A stretch of 64,000 nt of DNA from Pohlia nutans (lineage: Eukaryota > Streptophyta > Bryopsida > Bryales > Mniaceae), in the NCBI GenBank assembly GCA_022496805.1, contig CM040090.1, forward strand, positions 10,658,001-10,722,000, in the 5' to 3' direction. Under the pieces are notes generated by a model. That model saw only the letters and a program-made list of their open reading frames with translations, was not told the origin of the DNA and made no database searches. Positions 45,701 through 56,400 of the stretch are shown piece by piece. The position numbers were made by a program, and so were the translations under genes. Positions within the stretch are counted from its first letter, which is position 1. The number at the start of each line of letters is the position of its first letter.

Positions 45701-47138
45701 TGAGCAGTTGCAAGCTCCTACTTCAGCTTCAGGAAGGGTGCGCCGTGAATTGCCACAGGTAGAAAGAGTTCCATTCTTGCCAATCCTTCTCCTGATTCTC
45801 TTCTAGCTTGTGGCTGTTTTAGATTTTTCTCTGGAAAGTGTTTTGTATGAGCACCTTCCGTCAAATTTTTGATTTCTACAAGACATAACCTTATTTTATT
45901 TTTTTGTAAATAATTGCAGGATTTTTTTGCACAGCCTGGTGCTTTTGGCATGGATCATCGACAAGATGTTGCTTTTTCAATGGGAGCTGGACACATGGGG
46001 GCTCCTCAATTTCCACAAGTGAGACCCAGAGGGATTATATTCAGTCCAGCCATCCTGTTTCTATAATCACCCAAGTCTGCTTATATGTGGAGTATGAGAT
46101 GCTTAGGTGGTTTTCTCGTGTGCAGAGAGGTCAACAGGTTGCTACTCAGCCATCTAGGACTCGGAATCCATTTGATGATGATGATCCTCCACCTGCACCG
46201 GTATGTTCTTTATAGCAGGCCTTCGCTCAGTCTGATGAGTGTTTTGATTGTCCGGTCTGTATGAAGCATATGTCGATTATGGCTTCAAATTAGAGATTAC
46301 TACTGTAGTTTCAAGTGTCATTTATTGCATGAATTAGGTGACTAACTGTGAACATTGTCATATGCAGTTTAACATGGGCTCCATGCAAGCTGCATTGCCT
46401 CAAGTTGGAGACCCTCTCGCTGGTTTAGCCTCTCAATGGGGCCAGGCATTTCAACCCACTGCAACTCCTGGTAACTTCTCCCTGATTATTGCACTACCAG
46501 GTTTTTAGTTAGTATTGTTGATTTTGATGATTCTGTTTTCGTTTCCCTTTTTTTCTAAAGGTTCGTTCACATATCACCAAGATATTTTCCTGGCATTCTT
46601 ACTGTTCATTCACCCTGGGATGGATATAGCTGGCGCATATGGATACGGCATGCAATCAACTAGTAACTTGCACCAGTAAGTTAGCCTGCATCTACATTTT
46701 ATTGACAGTTCCTAACTTTCTATCACTATATGGTTTACCGACAGTAAGAGTGTCTGATTCTGTTTATCATTGTACTTGATTTAAATAACAAGATGGGTTG
46801 TAATTATGTGAAAATTCTGCATGTATTGAGCAAATGTTCTGTACTGTTGAAAAAACTTCACTCTACTGTTATTTGTGAAGAACTATTCGCTGGGGTATAA
46901 TTACTCATTGCTGTTTTAAAGGTGAAGATTCATTCCATGGATAGCCTCATCAAATTCCGAGGACTTTTCTGGTAGTCAATTCATGCATTTCTGATTTTAT
47001 TTTCTTCTGGAATCTCAAATATACAGGCAAAATGGACAAGGGGGTGCATACGCTCAAAACCAGGGATTTAATCAAGGTGCTATGTATGGAGGTTCTCCGT
47101 TCTATTCCCAAACGGCTGGAAGCAACCCATTTGGTTAG
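42759..47138 (+). CDS. AGD14: ArfGAP domain protein, AGD14-like
   Basis: A GTPase-activating protein for ARF small GTPases in vesicle budding. Exons: 42759-42857, 43063-43124, 43394-43481, 43707-43768, 43874-43964, 44146-44556, 44680-45333, 45606-45758, 45920-46018, 46126-46200, 46368-46470, 46630-46675, 47027-47138, total 2055 nt, 684 residues. The N-terminal ArfGAP zinc finger is CX2CX16CX2C with Cys27, 30, 47 and 50, followed by the arginine-finger region AHREFSHRIKSISMAKF (Arg55). Next comes a charged Arg/Asp-rich linker, then a disordered Ala/Pro-rich half with repeated DPF motifs (SDPFAP, ADPFAP, PDPFGF), which typically bind adaptor/clathrin machinery. It ends SNPFG, an NPF-type motif that can bind EH domains. 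Order and length match plant AGD14/AGD15. Exon 8 could start at 45606 or 45609 (tandem CAG acceptor). Confidence 0.93.
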
Positions 47139-48877
47139 GTTGACCACAAGTCAACCTCTCTGGCTTAAGTACTCTACATGAAGGTAGAGTACAGTAACGG
47201 CCATCTCTTCGATGGCCTTGCTGTGACCACTGTGTTTTGACGCCGGAATCATGTAGCGTATTGGCACTCCTGGTTTTCCTTCAAGGTTTGCATGGCCCTG
47301 AAAATCTGGATTTCCATCTCGAAGATTTGTTTCCCTTGAATTGCGGCTTGGTTATAGGGACTGAGCTTTCGGAATTGTGGTGCTCAGGACCAGCTCTGGC
47401 CTGAAATAAGAGCAGCAGCCACGTACGTGGCCTGTTCCACTTAGGCTGTGCTGGTCATTTGCTTAGCATCTCTGCCTAGCCCCAGCTTCTGAGCTGCCGC
47501 TTGTGTTATTTGCCGAAATATATCTTTAGAGAAATTGCACTTCGAAGAGAATCAGGTTTCCTGAGTGGAATTGTAGTCGGCAACCTAGTTTAGTGTAACC
47601 TTAAGTGTGTTTATAGCAATTTGGAAAACTAGTGTTATAATAAGAAAGGTGACTTGTACCTCTTACTCGGCAGGTTTTGTCTTCCCAGAGCTACAGATTG
47701 TAGCCCCTGCAAATACGCTTCTGCTTGGGTACATGCAATCATTGTTTAGATTTGTATCTGAAGGGCACTCGATCTGTATGATGTTTGGGGAAGCTGAAAC
47801 TTTTCACGTATATACACCCATTCTCGTCACATTCAGTGCTAAGAATATTTTTCTCTGCATACTTTCTATTATTAATGGGATGATTAATAATTCTTTGGAT
47901 CTTAGCAATTCAGAGATTCTAATCTTCGACTTCTTTTTGTATTTTTTTTCTGTCAGTCTGTATCACTGTGATTATGAATCAGACCAGTATATGGGTGGAT
48001 ACTTCATGGTTTTTGTTACTGAATTGCCTTATCTATTGTTGGGCCTCGTTGCAATTGAAAGATGATTCTAAGGTATTTAATATTGTATGAGTAACTTATG
48101 CATCTTCAATAATAAGGATCAATACTAAGGTACCTTGGAATTGTAAATTTGTAATTACAATGATATCCAGATAAATTCTCAAAGTGTTGATTGCAGTGGT
48201 ATCCAAATCAATCCTCAGTTTTCATGTTTAGATTGTGAACGTCTTTAGTGCTTCATCTTGTGTCGTGGGGTTATTTGTACGTAATAAAAAGCACAGGTCG
48301 CATAAAGGACTAGGAAATTGAGGATAAAGCCTTATGCCAAGCAGTCAAAGCCACTACAGTAGCAAGTCTCAGATGTTTGGATCATAATACTGCAACTTAA
48401 AATATGCAACCTCGTGTACAGTATCTTATCCCTAGTTTGGCAACATGTTTATTGTCTCTCCCCGGGGAGAGACTACGGAAACACATCGTTTTCAAGGAGT
48501 AACACAATTGAACAATATACAAGAAACAAAACCATAAAAGTAAATCTAGGGTAAGTACTAAGGTAGAGACTATGCGACTAGCCACTTGTTAGGGATCGGT
48601 CCGGCAGTAAACAATGATTTCACCACCACCAAAATCTGCAAAGCACTTCTATGTGTATCAATAAGGAGGGCCCCCACCAATTTGTACACTCAAAAGATAC
48701 TTGCCATGCACCTAAAATTAGACGCAACAAAGAAAGGAGCCAATGAAAGGTGCCACCGATGAGCAGTGAAACTCAATGTCCTGCTTCTCTATTCACCCTC
48801 CTCTGGTGAAGTTTGAGACCCCAATCCTTGCTGTTTTCTGGATTCCACCAGAACCGATCCAACATGGAAGCCCGCCC
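47139..48877. other. ArfGAP 3' UTR and spacer
   Basis: The first ~450 bases have genic composition (3' UTR). A 152-codon open frame at 47607-48065 is hydrophobic, resembles no family I know and has AT-rich spacer composition, so I do not call it a gene. AAGTACTAAGGTAGAGACTA near 48552 resembles an AGGT-type MITE end without a partner. Confidence 0.4.
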
Positions 48878-49265
48878 TTAACCCTTAAACGTCAAGAGGG
48901 CCTGGACGGGACAGCCCAGAAGGCATCTAAATTTTTGGAGGTAAAAAATAAAATAAAATAAAATAAAAAATAATTTTTTTTTTCTTTTTTGCAAAAACGG
49001 CTCTGCAGTGCACTGCTGACTAGCACTATAGCACTGTTGAACTTCAACTGCCCCAACCTCAAAACTTGTTCAATTTGATAACTTTGATTGCTTACCAACG
49101 ATTCCACAATTTCTCAAATGAGGCGAAAATTTGGAATCTAGATTGCTTTTTTAGTAGCTTTCCAACGCACCAATCCTCGCTTGATTTGTTTGAGAAAATC
49201 AACTTTTTTCTTCATTATTCTCTTTTAAATAAGCCCATGGGGCTTACCTTGACGTTTAAGGTTAA
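48878..49265. mobile_element. TTAA-flanked element, piggyBac-like, family A copy 2
   Basis: TTAA at both ends (48878-48881, 49262-49265). Left terminus CCCTTAAACGTCAAG; right CTTGACGTTTAAGG, one G short. The interior is the reverse complement of 22975-23412 (for example the CTGCAGTGCACTG block and the heptad-like A/T tract). This is an independent insertion in opposite orientation. Confidence 0.8.
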
Positions 49266-50271
49266 GTCCCTCTTCACTGTCTGCTCACGTGTCTGTGTGT
49301 TCCTGGCATGACTAGATCAGTAGCTTGGTGAATGTATCAGTTTGTGCCTTGGCACTTTCCTTTGTTTGGTGAGTCTTGATGTAGAGGATACTATTTGTGT
49401 CACTTTCACCCCTATAAAAAATTAGGATTCATGATTCTAAAAAGTCCAATTTGATCAATTGTATTGTTAAAAATATAATTTAGATGTGGTCAAATTTCAA
49501 TTTTTGAATAATGCTCAAACGGACTCAACGGGAATCAAACCAGACCGTCTAACTGTAATACAAACGTCCATCTCCAACCAACCTTGGAACCATGACTTGG
49601 CGAACACCAACAAAATAAACACCAATTTATACCCACACAAGAACTAACTAATCAATACTACTAGTGTTACTAGTACTTATCTTTGGTCACTAAAGTGTCT
49701 ATTCCCGAAAGGGGAGAGTAGTCTTGCACCAATGGCCCTTTGTCCGGTGGGCACTGGCTCATTGTCAAGATGAACATACACTTTATTCACGTCGGCCTTG
49801 AAAGAGGACTGGAGTTCATATCTATCTATCTGGTCAAATTTCATATAATCAAACTTAACCCTTGAACGCCACATAGTACAGATAGGTTTGAGGCTTAAAA
49901 ACAAATTGTAGTTATTGATAATTTTTTTGCTGAAAATGTTTTGATCTTCTTACAATATTATAAATAGGATTTTGAAGAACATTCGAGAAACAATAAACCA
50001 AAATTGCACAAAAGAAAGCCTTCATTTGAGTTGTTAATAAGGTGGTCAGTATAGGAAATGGGATCATGTCCATAACAATTTTAGTGTCTTTATCATTGTA
50101 ATCTTGCAAATGAATCTCCTGGTCGATGTTTTCAAACTTCTCTAATTGGAAGTTATGGCATTGCACATTTTCAATATATCCTAAGAATGTGTCATGTTGT
50201 ATACATATCTGATTGGACAACTTTCACTTGTGAAATTGGGAACACTTGAAGTTGGAGCCCATTTGTCCTAA
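49266..50271. other. AT-rich spacer with an orphan TTAA terminus
   Basis: TTAACCCTTGAACGCC at 49855 looks like a left terminus of the TTAA group, but no right end follows. No gene is supported. Confidence 0.4.
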
Positions 50272-51480
50272 ATGCAGTGCAATGATCAAGAGTCGGTTGA
50301 GTCTATGCACTCGTGTGTGTTGTGTGAATGCAACATGTCTATTTCCTCGGTAACAATGTCAAATGGTGTGCTAGTTGCTGCAACCTTCATTGACATGTGT
50401 GTTTTTTATTCAAGTCAAACGTCTCCAGGGGAGTGTTTCGTTGAGCTTGCAACTGACTGTATGAAGAAAGTGTATAACATGGGTCCGCTGCAAATTAACC
50501 ACAATTTATGTGAATATCTATCCTTGAGACTTTTGTTTGTCATCCAAGCTGCACATCATTGCAATCTTGTACAAATTCAACTCAATCAGTTGACGGATTC
50601 ATTATGTGGTGCAATGGAATTTCAAAGGTTTTGTTAAGGTTGGCAAAGGAATTGGAGAGCTTTATAAGTGTTTGTTGCAATGATCAATGGATCCAACATA
50701 TCATGTTATTCACATATGTGGTGGAGCATGTCTCTTTGTTGGATTATGCATGAGTTGAATTCGTGCAGACAAGCTTTTGAGGTGTACTGTACACCTCTAG
50801 CAGTCCTGAAGTGGAAAATACAATGAAGGAATCTATTGGTCGAGGGGATGAAGCTGAGACTATCAAGGGGAGGGGATGAAGCTGACTCCATAGGGCTATC
50901 TTTGGCAAACATTTGGAAAATAGACTATGAGAATTTGGAATAGTTGGAGAAACTTGGGGGAGATTTTGCTAGGTTTGTACACAAAACTCTCTGGCTTGAA
51001 ATACAATTGTACTAATAAGACGTTTTTGGTTCAAATCATTCCAATTTCAATAGCGAAGTTTCCGTCTTTGGAGGATTGTGTCATCCAAATATTGTACCCT
51101 TGTTTTGTTATACAGTTGATGATTGTCAATGTTCCATTGTGATGGAATTGATGGAGGGAGATCTTTTCCACCTAATGCAAATTAGACTATGGCGATATAA
51201 AAGGTTCAAGCATCCATTCACTCTCATGAGGTTGTTGACTTCATGCTTCGAAGTGCAGGACCCATAGATTACCTTCTCAAGAACAAAATTTTGCATAGAT
51301 CACCTACTCAAGAACAAAATTTTGCATTGAGATTTGAAGTCACATAATATTCTTGTAAAATGTGCTCCAGACGAGGAGTATTTGTATGTAAAGATAGCTA
51401 CTTCGAACTTTCCAAAACATAAAAAAACAAGTACCACATTTTCTAACCAGACCTTGAATATAAGTACAACAAGATGGATC
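50272..51480 (+). pseudogene. Decayed plant protein kinase
   Basis: Fragments of a kinase are recognisable in several broken frames. CHPNIVPLFCYTVDD and IVMELMEGDLFHLM (about 51074-51180) are the alphaC-beta4 to hinge region. DLKSHNILVKCAPDEEYL (about 51331-51384) is the catalytic loop, with a stop codon (51328-51330) where HRD should have its Arg. A ~33-bp segment (ACCTTCTCAAGAACAAAATT) is tandemly duplicated at about 51269-51330 inside the domain. Upstream, 50272-50760 has frames resembling the N-terminal region of plant kinases with a DUF1221-type domain (QINHNLCEYL, AKELESFISVC), which is less certain. Several stops and frame changes intervene. No intact copy is in the window. Confidence 0.7.
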
Positions 51481-52888
51481 CTCTTAGCCAAACAAGTGCA
51501 TCATTGACGTCTGATAATGTGAAGAAATACCTGTTTAAAAGTGACGTATATAATTTTGCTACGTTTTGCAACTGGAAAAGTTCATTTCTAAACCACAAGC
51601 AACCATGGTGAAGGAAGGTGCATAGTATTGGATGGTTAGCATTGAAATTTACCAAATCATTTTTTTTCCACCCTTAAAACTCTAATCCAAGAATGCTTGA
51701 ATTTAGATGCTAAGAGTTGTCTTAGTTTTGAAAGAATATGTGGAAAATTGTGGAATTATGAAATTCTCACAAATGTTGAAGTTTTAAATTATTAATAGAT
51801 CATGATAATCAATCAAATTGTTGTGAGTGGCTTTTTAGTTATCGTAGCCCAAAAATAACACAATGATCTTGTAGGTGGTAAAAGATGTATGGGACATTCA
51901 TTTGCTTTAAAGTGGCTCTACTAACAGCTGACCATACAATATAGTGTATTGTACAATTTTATTAAAATTAACAGATATATTTACCAAATCTTCTTAACTA
52001 TACAAATGCTTTTCTTTTGTCATTTGGAAGACCAAAAAGGGCTTGTAGCCTTTATTGAGGCCATTGTTTGTGGAAATATGATGTTGGATGTTATTTTTGA
52101 TTTTTGATTTCTTTGTTACTGATAGTGATTGCATTAGTTACTGATTGTAGAGACACATGCTATATGTGTAATTGAACCAACAAACACAAAACTCAACAAT
52201 TTAGCATTTGGAATGTGCAAGTATTCTTAGTTGAACATTATTCAAAATAAGTTAAACTACTATGTACGATTGAACCTCAAAAGTCTCATCACAACACATT
52301 TTCTTCTTATTCAACTCATGCACATTTATCACAACCTTACTAAATCAATTTTGGTCCATAGGAAAAGTAGATAGTAAAGGGGGACTAAAATTGAATGAAA
52401 TATGGACCAAAATTAATTCACTGATTTTTGTCCTTTTGTTTGTGACTTTGCTTTGACCCTCTTGGGTTTGATCCGGCGTTGACATTCATTCCTAGACGGT
52501 TGTTAATCCCCTCTTAGTCTCAGTGACTTTGCTTGTTGTGGTTGTTTGGAGTTGCCTTGTGCGACCTTGTTGTGAAGGCTTCTCATTGTGACTCTTGCAT
52601 CTTGTTTTTGCCTTTTAACTCCTAAAGGAGGTTGCCCATGTTCATACTATGCGCATACATGAAAGAACATTCACGTACAAGTGGCGTTTATTGTAGCATA
52701 ATGTATCAATTTGGAGTCAATTTTTTGTTAGCCTTATAAGGACTACGAGACATGTTGCTGTAGAAATTTCAGAAATTTTCCTTGTGCTCAGGTGAAAGAA
52801 TCTCTTGTACAAATGTGACAGTGAGAAATAGTAGAGCACATTGAGGTTAATTCCCTAATTTCGGGTTTCCAGCTCAAGTTGGCATGAG
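51481..52888. other. AT-rich spacer
   Basis: No gene, terminal-repeat pair or RNA gene is recognised. Confidence 0.4.
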
Positions 52889-52891
52889 TTA

Positions 52892-53236
52892 GGGCCGCTT
52901 CACACTATGGCCAAAGGTCGAGAGGCCGTCGGTTTCCACCAATCAAATTGCAAGAAACCATGGTTTTGGCCTCTCGACCCTTCACACTAGAGGCCAAAGT
53001 CCAAAGGCCGTGGACCTTCAAAATGCTTACATGGCAACACTTTTTGACCAAGGTGACGGCCTCTCGAGAAGAAGTTTGGGTCCTACATTTTGCAAAACCT
53101 GTCACCATGGTCGAGAGGCCGTCGATTTCTTTTCATAAAAAATGAAAACTATATTTTATGCCTATTTTCAGTAGATTTCTTTGGACTCTCAATCCCACGG
53201 CCTCTCGTCTTGGACGGCCATAGTGTGAAGCGGCCC
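52892..53236. mobile_element. Tourist/PIF-Harbinger-like MITE (GGGCCGCTTCACACTA)
   Basis: 345 bp between direct TTA copies (52889-52891, 53237-53239). The termini GGGCCGCTTCACACTATGGC and complement match perfectly over 21 bp. Internal GTCGAGAGGCCGTCG words recur in both halves. It ends 260 bp before the RNA-binding protein start codon, so it lies in the promoter. Confidence 0.85.
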
Positions 53237-53496
53237 TTACAACACCCTTGAGTTACAAAACTCTATATAATCACGTGAAAGTTGGTCGGTGACATTAAAG
53301 AGGTCATCGTCTTCTTCGTTCTGCAGGCTTGCAGTAGGTCCCGTTGGGAATGCTCCTACAGTGCGAAGCTTGTATGCTTGTCGTCCCATTTTGTTTGTTT
53401 TACTGTCGACGCTGTCCCATTCTCTTTCTCGTCGGCCATGGCTACCGCCCTCTAAGCCTTTCCCTTCTACCGGCGCTCCCTGCCTTACGCTGAGCG

Positions 53497-56400
53497 ATGG
53501 CGGACCCCGGCGCCACCGCCGACGACGATGAGTATGATGTGAAGGACGAGGAGCTTGTGGACTTTGAGGGCTCCGACTATGGCTTCGAATCCGGCGCAGA
53601 CGAAGAAGAAGTCCCTCCCACCCCCAAAGCGGAAACAACAACAACAACAACAACAACAACAATAATCGCACAACCTCCTCCTCGCCGAAATGATACTCTG
53701 GCGGTGCATGAAGCGGAAGCAGCAGATGTTGTACAACAACCTCCTAAGGTCGTCAAAGTCGTCGTAGATGATCCCTCTAAGCTTCGCAAAACATCGTTGC
53801 CTCCTCCTAAGCCTGACCTCGAGGATGGCGAGCTTGACGACGCTGCCATGGTGATCATCCTCTCTCTCTTATGGTGTCTCCATAACTCTCCCAATCATAT
53901 CACCCCCCTCGTTTTCTCTTGGCTAGGGTTTCCCTCCTCTGTCATCGTTCCGCCCCTCTTTACACTGGATGATAGCAGTTACCGAAAGGCAGCACAGAGA
54001 GAGAGAGAGGCTTATTCCGTTTTTTAATTTATTCTTTTTCCTACTTTTCCTCATTTTGGAGTGAGGGACGAAGCGCGGACTCACGACACCTTTTGGTCTT
54101 AGTCTCTGGCCGTTTGCGAAACAGTCTCTCATATCGCTGAATCATATGAAGTCATCATCCCATGCCAAGTGTGCGTAATAGATGTACTTTGAGTGGAGTG
54201 TCTCTACGTCGTCTGTCTAGAAAATTGGACATTTTTAGGCTCGGTTAGCAGCCTTCTGTCCGATCATCACTGGAGCGCCGTACTTTACTTGTGAGGATTA
54301 CGAACTTCGGAATTCCTAGTTTCTCTTGCGCCAAGATTTTGGCTCTGTAGAATGGTTTGGTTTTCTCTCACTATTATCCCTCCCTTTGTTAAGTCTGAAG
54401 ACTTCATTCTTCGTATTGCTGTATCGACCGGCCCTATGGTTATGTTTGTATCCTGATAGAGCTTGGACGACGTTTGACGTTGAGCATCGTATTGTCCCTT
54501 CAATCTTCTATAGATGTCTGTCTCGTGGGCCGTATTTATTGAGGGTGAGTTAGTTGTCTCTGAGGTAAGGTATATGTCCAGCAACTATTACGTTGAGTTT
54601 GCCGCATGGGATCAGTTCTGCTTACCTACCTTCATACGCGAATGAGACAAATTCGGCAGCAAAGCCTACAGTAGTTATTGAGAATCCAGGAAGGAGATGG
54701 CTGGGTTTGATCAACTCCTTTCAGAGGCTGAAGGCATGTTCAAAGCGTTGGCGGGGATCCGAAATATTATCCAGAGAACCCAAACTTGGTGAACTTCCTA
54801 AGTGTTTCCTGTTTAGTGGAGTATACTTTAGAGAGAGGGCTTGTTTAGGGTTGTCCATTTTTAAATTTGAATTGGTTGTGGAGGGTAAGCGTCTGTGCTG
54901 AAGTACAGAGAAATGAAGTTTTGTGCGCATTTTTAGACTTTTTACCCTGCTGTTTTAGTGAGAAGTAAACCCTAAACCATATTCAAACGCGTCAATCGGC
55001 TATTTCTTGAAGAGGAGAAGATCTATGTATAACATCCGTGAGAAAATATGTCTTAATTAAGGTACCTTGTGTCATGAATTGAAAGTACAGCAGCATCAGC
55101 TATTCAAATGTCTAGGGAACACAAAACTGCTCAACTTCCTGGAGGTCATCCATGGATGACCTGCATATCCAGGAGCGTGCTATTATAACACCCAGGAGGT
55201 TTACTTCAATCATCTTTCTCCCATAGTTGTGGTCTTTGTACCCTGAGTTGTGCATGTGAAGATGGCTTGAGGAGCCAATAATCTTTCTTTCCCCCAAGGG
55301 TGGCTCTTTAGAAGTATCTCTTGAAATGAGTCGGTAGAGTAATTTCTTTTACACATGCGTGGTAGGATTTTGTCTAAATTGTCCCTCATTTTTCGGGCAA
55401 GAGGTGCTGGGTTTTGTAAACGTGATGTTTGCAGGAAGCCTCAGCCCTGATCAAGAGGGAAAGTAGATAGTAAAGATCAATTTAAGCACTCATATGTGGA
55501 AGTTGGAAATGCGGGGAACAGCCCGAGGGTTCTGACCCTGAAGCAGTGGCCAATGGTGGAGATGATGACGAAGATGAGAACGATCGGCGTGAGCGGAAAC
55601 GTAGGAAAGATCGATATGCTGCGGAGAGGCAACCGGATAACAAGGGAAGACGAGATGCAGAGGAGTCTGCTCTTGCGCACAGCAGGCAATTTCGAGGGCA
55701 TGGAAGGTATAATCCATGTTGTACTTTTGACTTGTTATAATCCAAAGTGGTTTGCGAAACAAACTGTTTGCTTTTTCTTTTTCTTTTTTAACCTCTAAGC
55801 GTCCACTGTGTATTTTCTGTAGTGTAGGAAAATTGGACCCCCTGTTGCAAATGATCTATTTGTGTGAAAATGGCTTCAGTTTGACATGGTCGACACTGTT
55901 AATCTCGTAGTATAGAACAAGAGCTTTAAAACTATGTATTGCAATCAGAAAACCGAGGTAAAATGAGAAAATGCCACCGTTGCAAAGTTTAGTAATTCAG
56001 ATGGCCATATTGGGCGTTTTAGACGCTTAGAGTTTAAATTACAACTTTGTTCTCCTTAGTGCTTGTATGACGCATAATGTGAAATTGTCCATCCCTTATG
56101 GGCTAGATTCAGCATATATCGGTGGGAAAACAGTGCCCGACAGAAAGAGCAAGTTTTTTGATGCGCAAGCATATATAAAAGAGCCTCAGTGAACTGTTCG
56201 CAGGGTCTTTTCTTCTTAGAGGAGTGGACTCTTTTCATTCGTTCTACATTGTTTACAGCTCTTGAATGAGTTTACATTTATTGCGTTTCTTCTTTAGCAT
56301 GTGCAATGTGGTGTGTCTGCTGAATGGTGTATGTGCTCATCATTTTCAACTGATGTCTTTTCTTTCTGTCTTTTGTTCAGTGACAAGATGCATGGAAGTC

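Noticed and set aside
47607..48065. 152-codon open frame downstream of the ArfGAP
   Set aside because: Spacer-like base composition, no recognisable motif and no splice context. It could be a lineage-specific gene, but nothing supports it.
53237..53671. 144-codon minus-strand open frame
   Set aside because: It overlaps the RNA-binding protein start and is dominated by Leu runs read from the Thr-coding ACA repeat.
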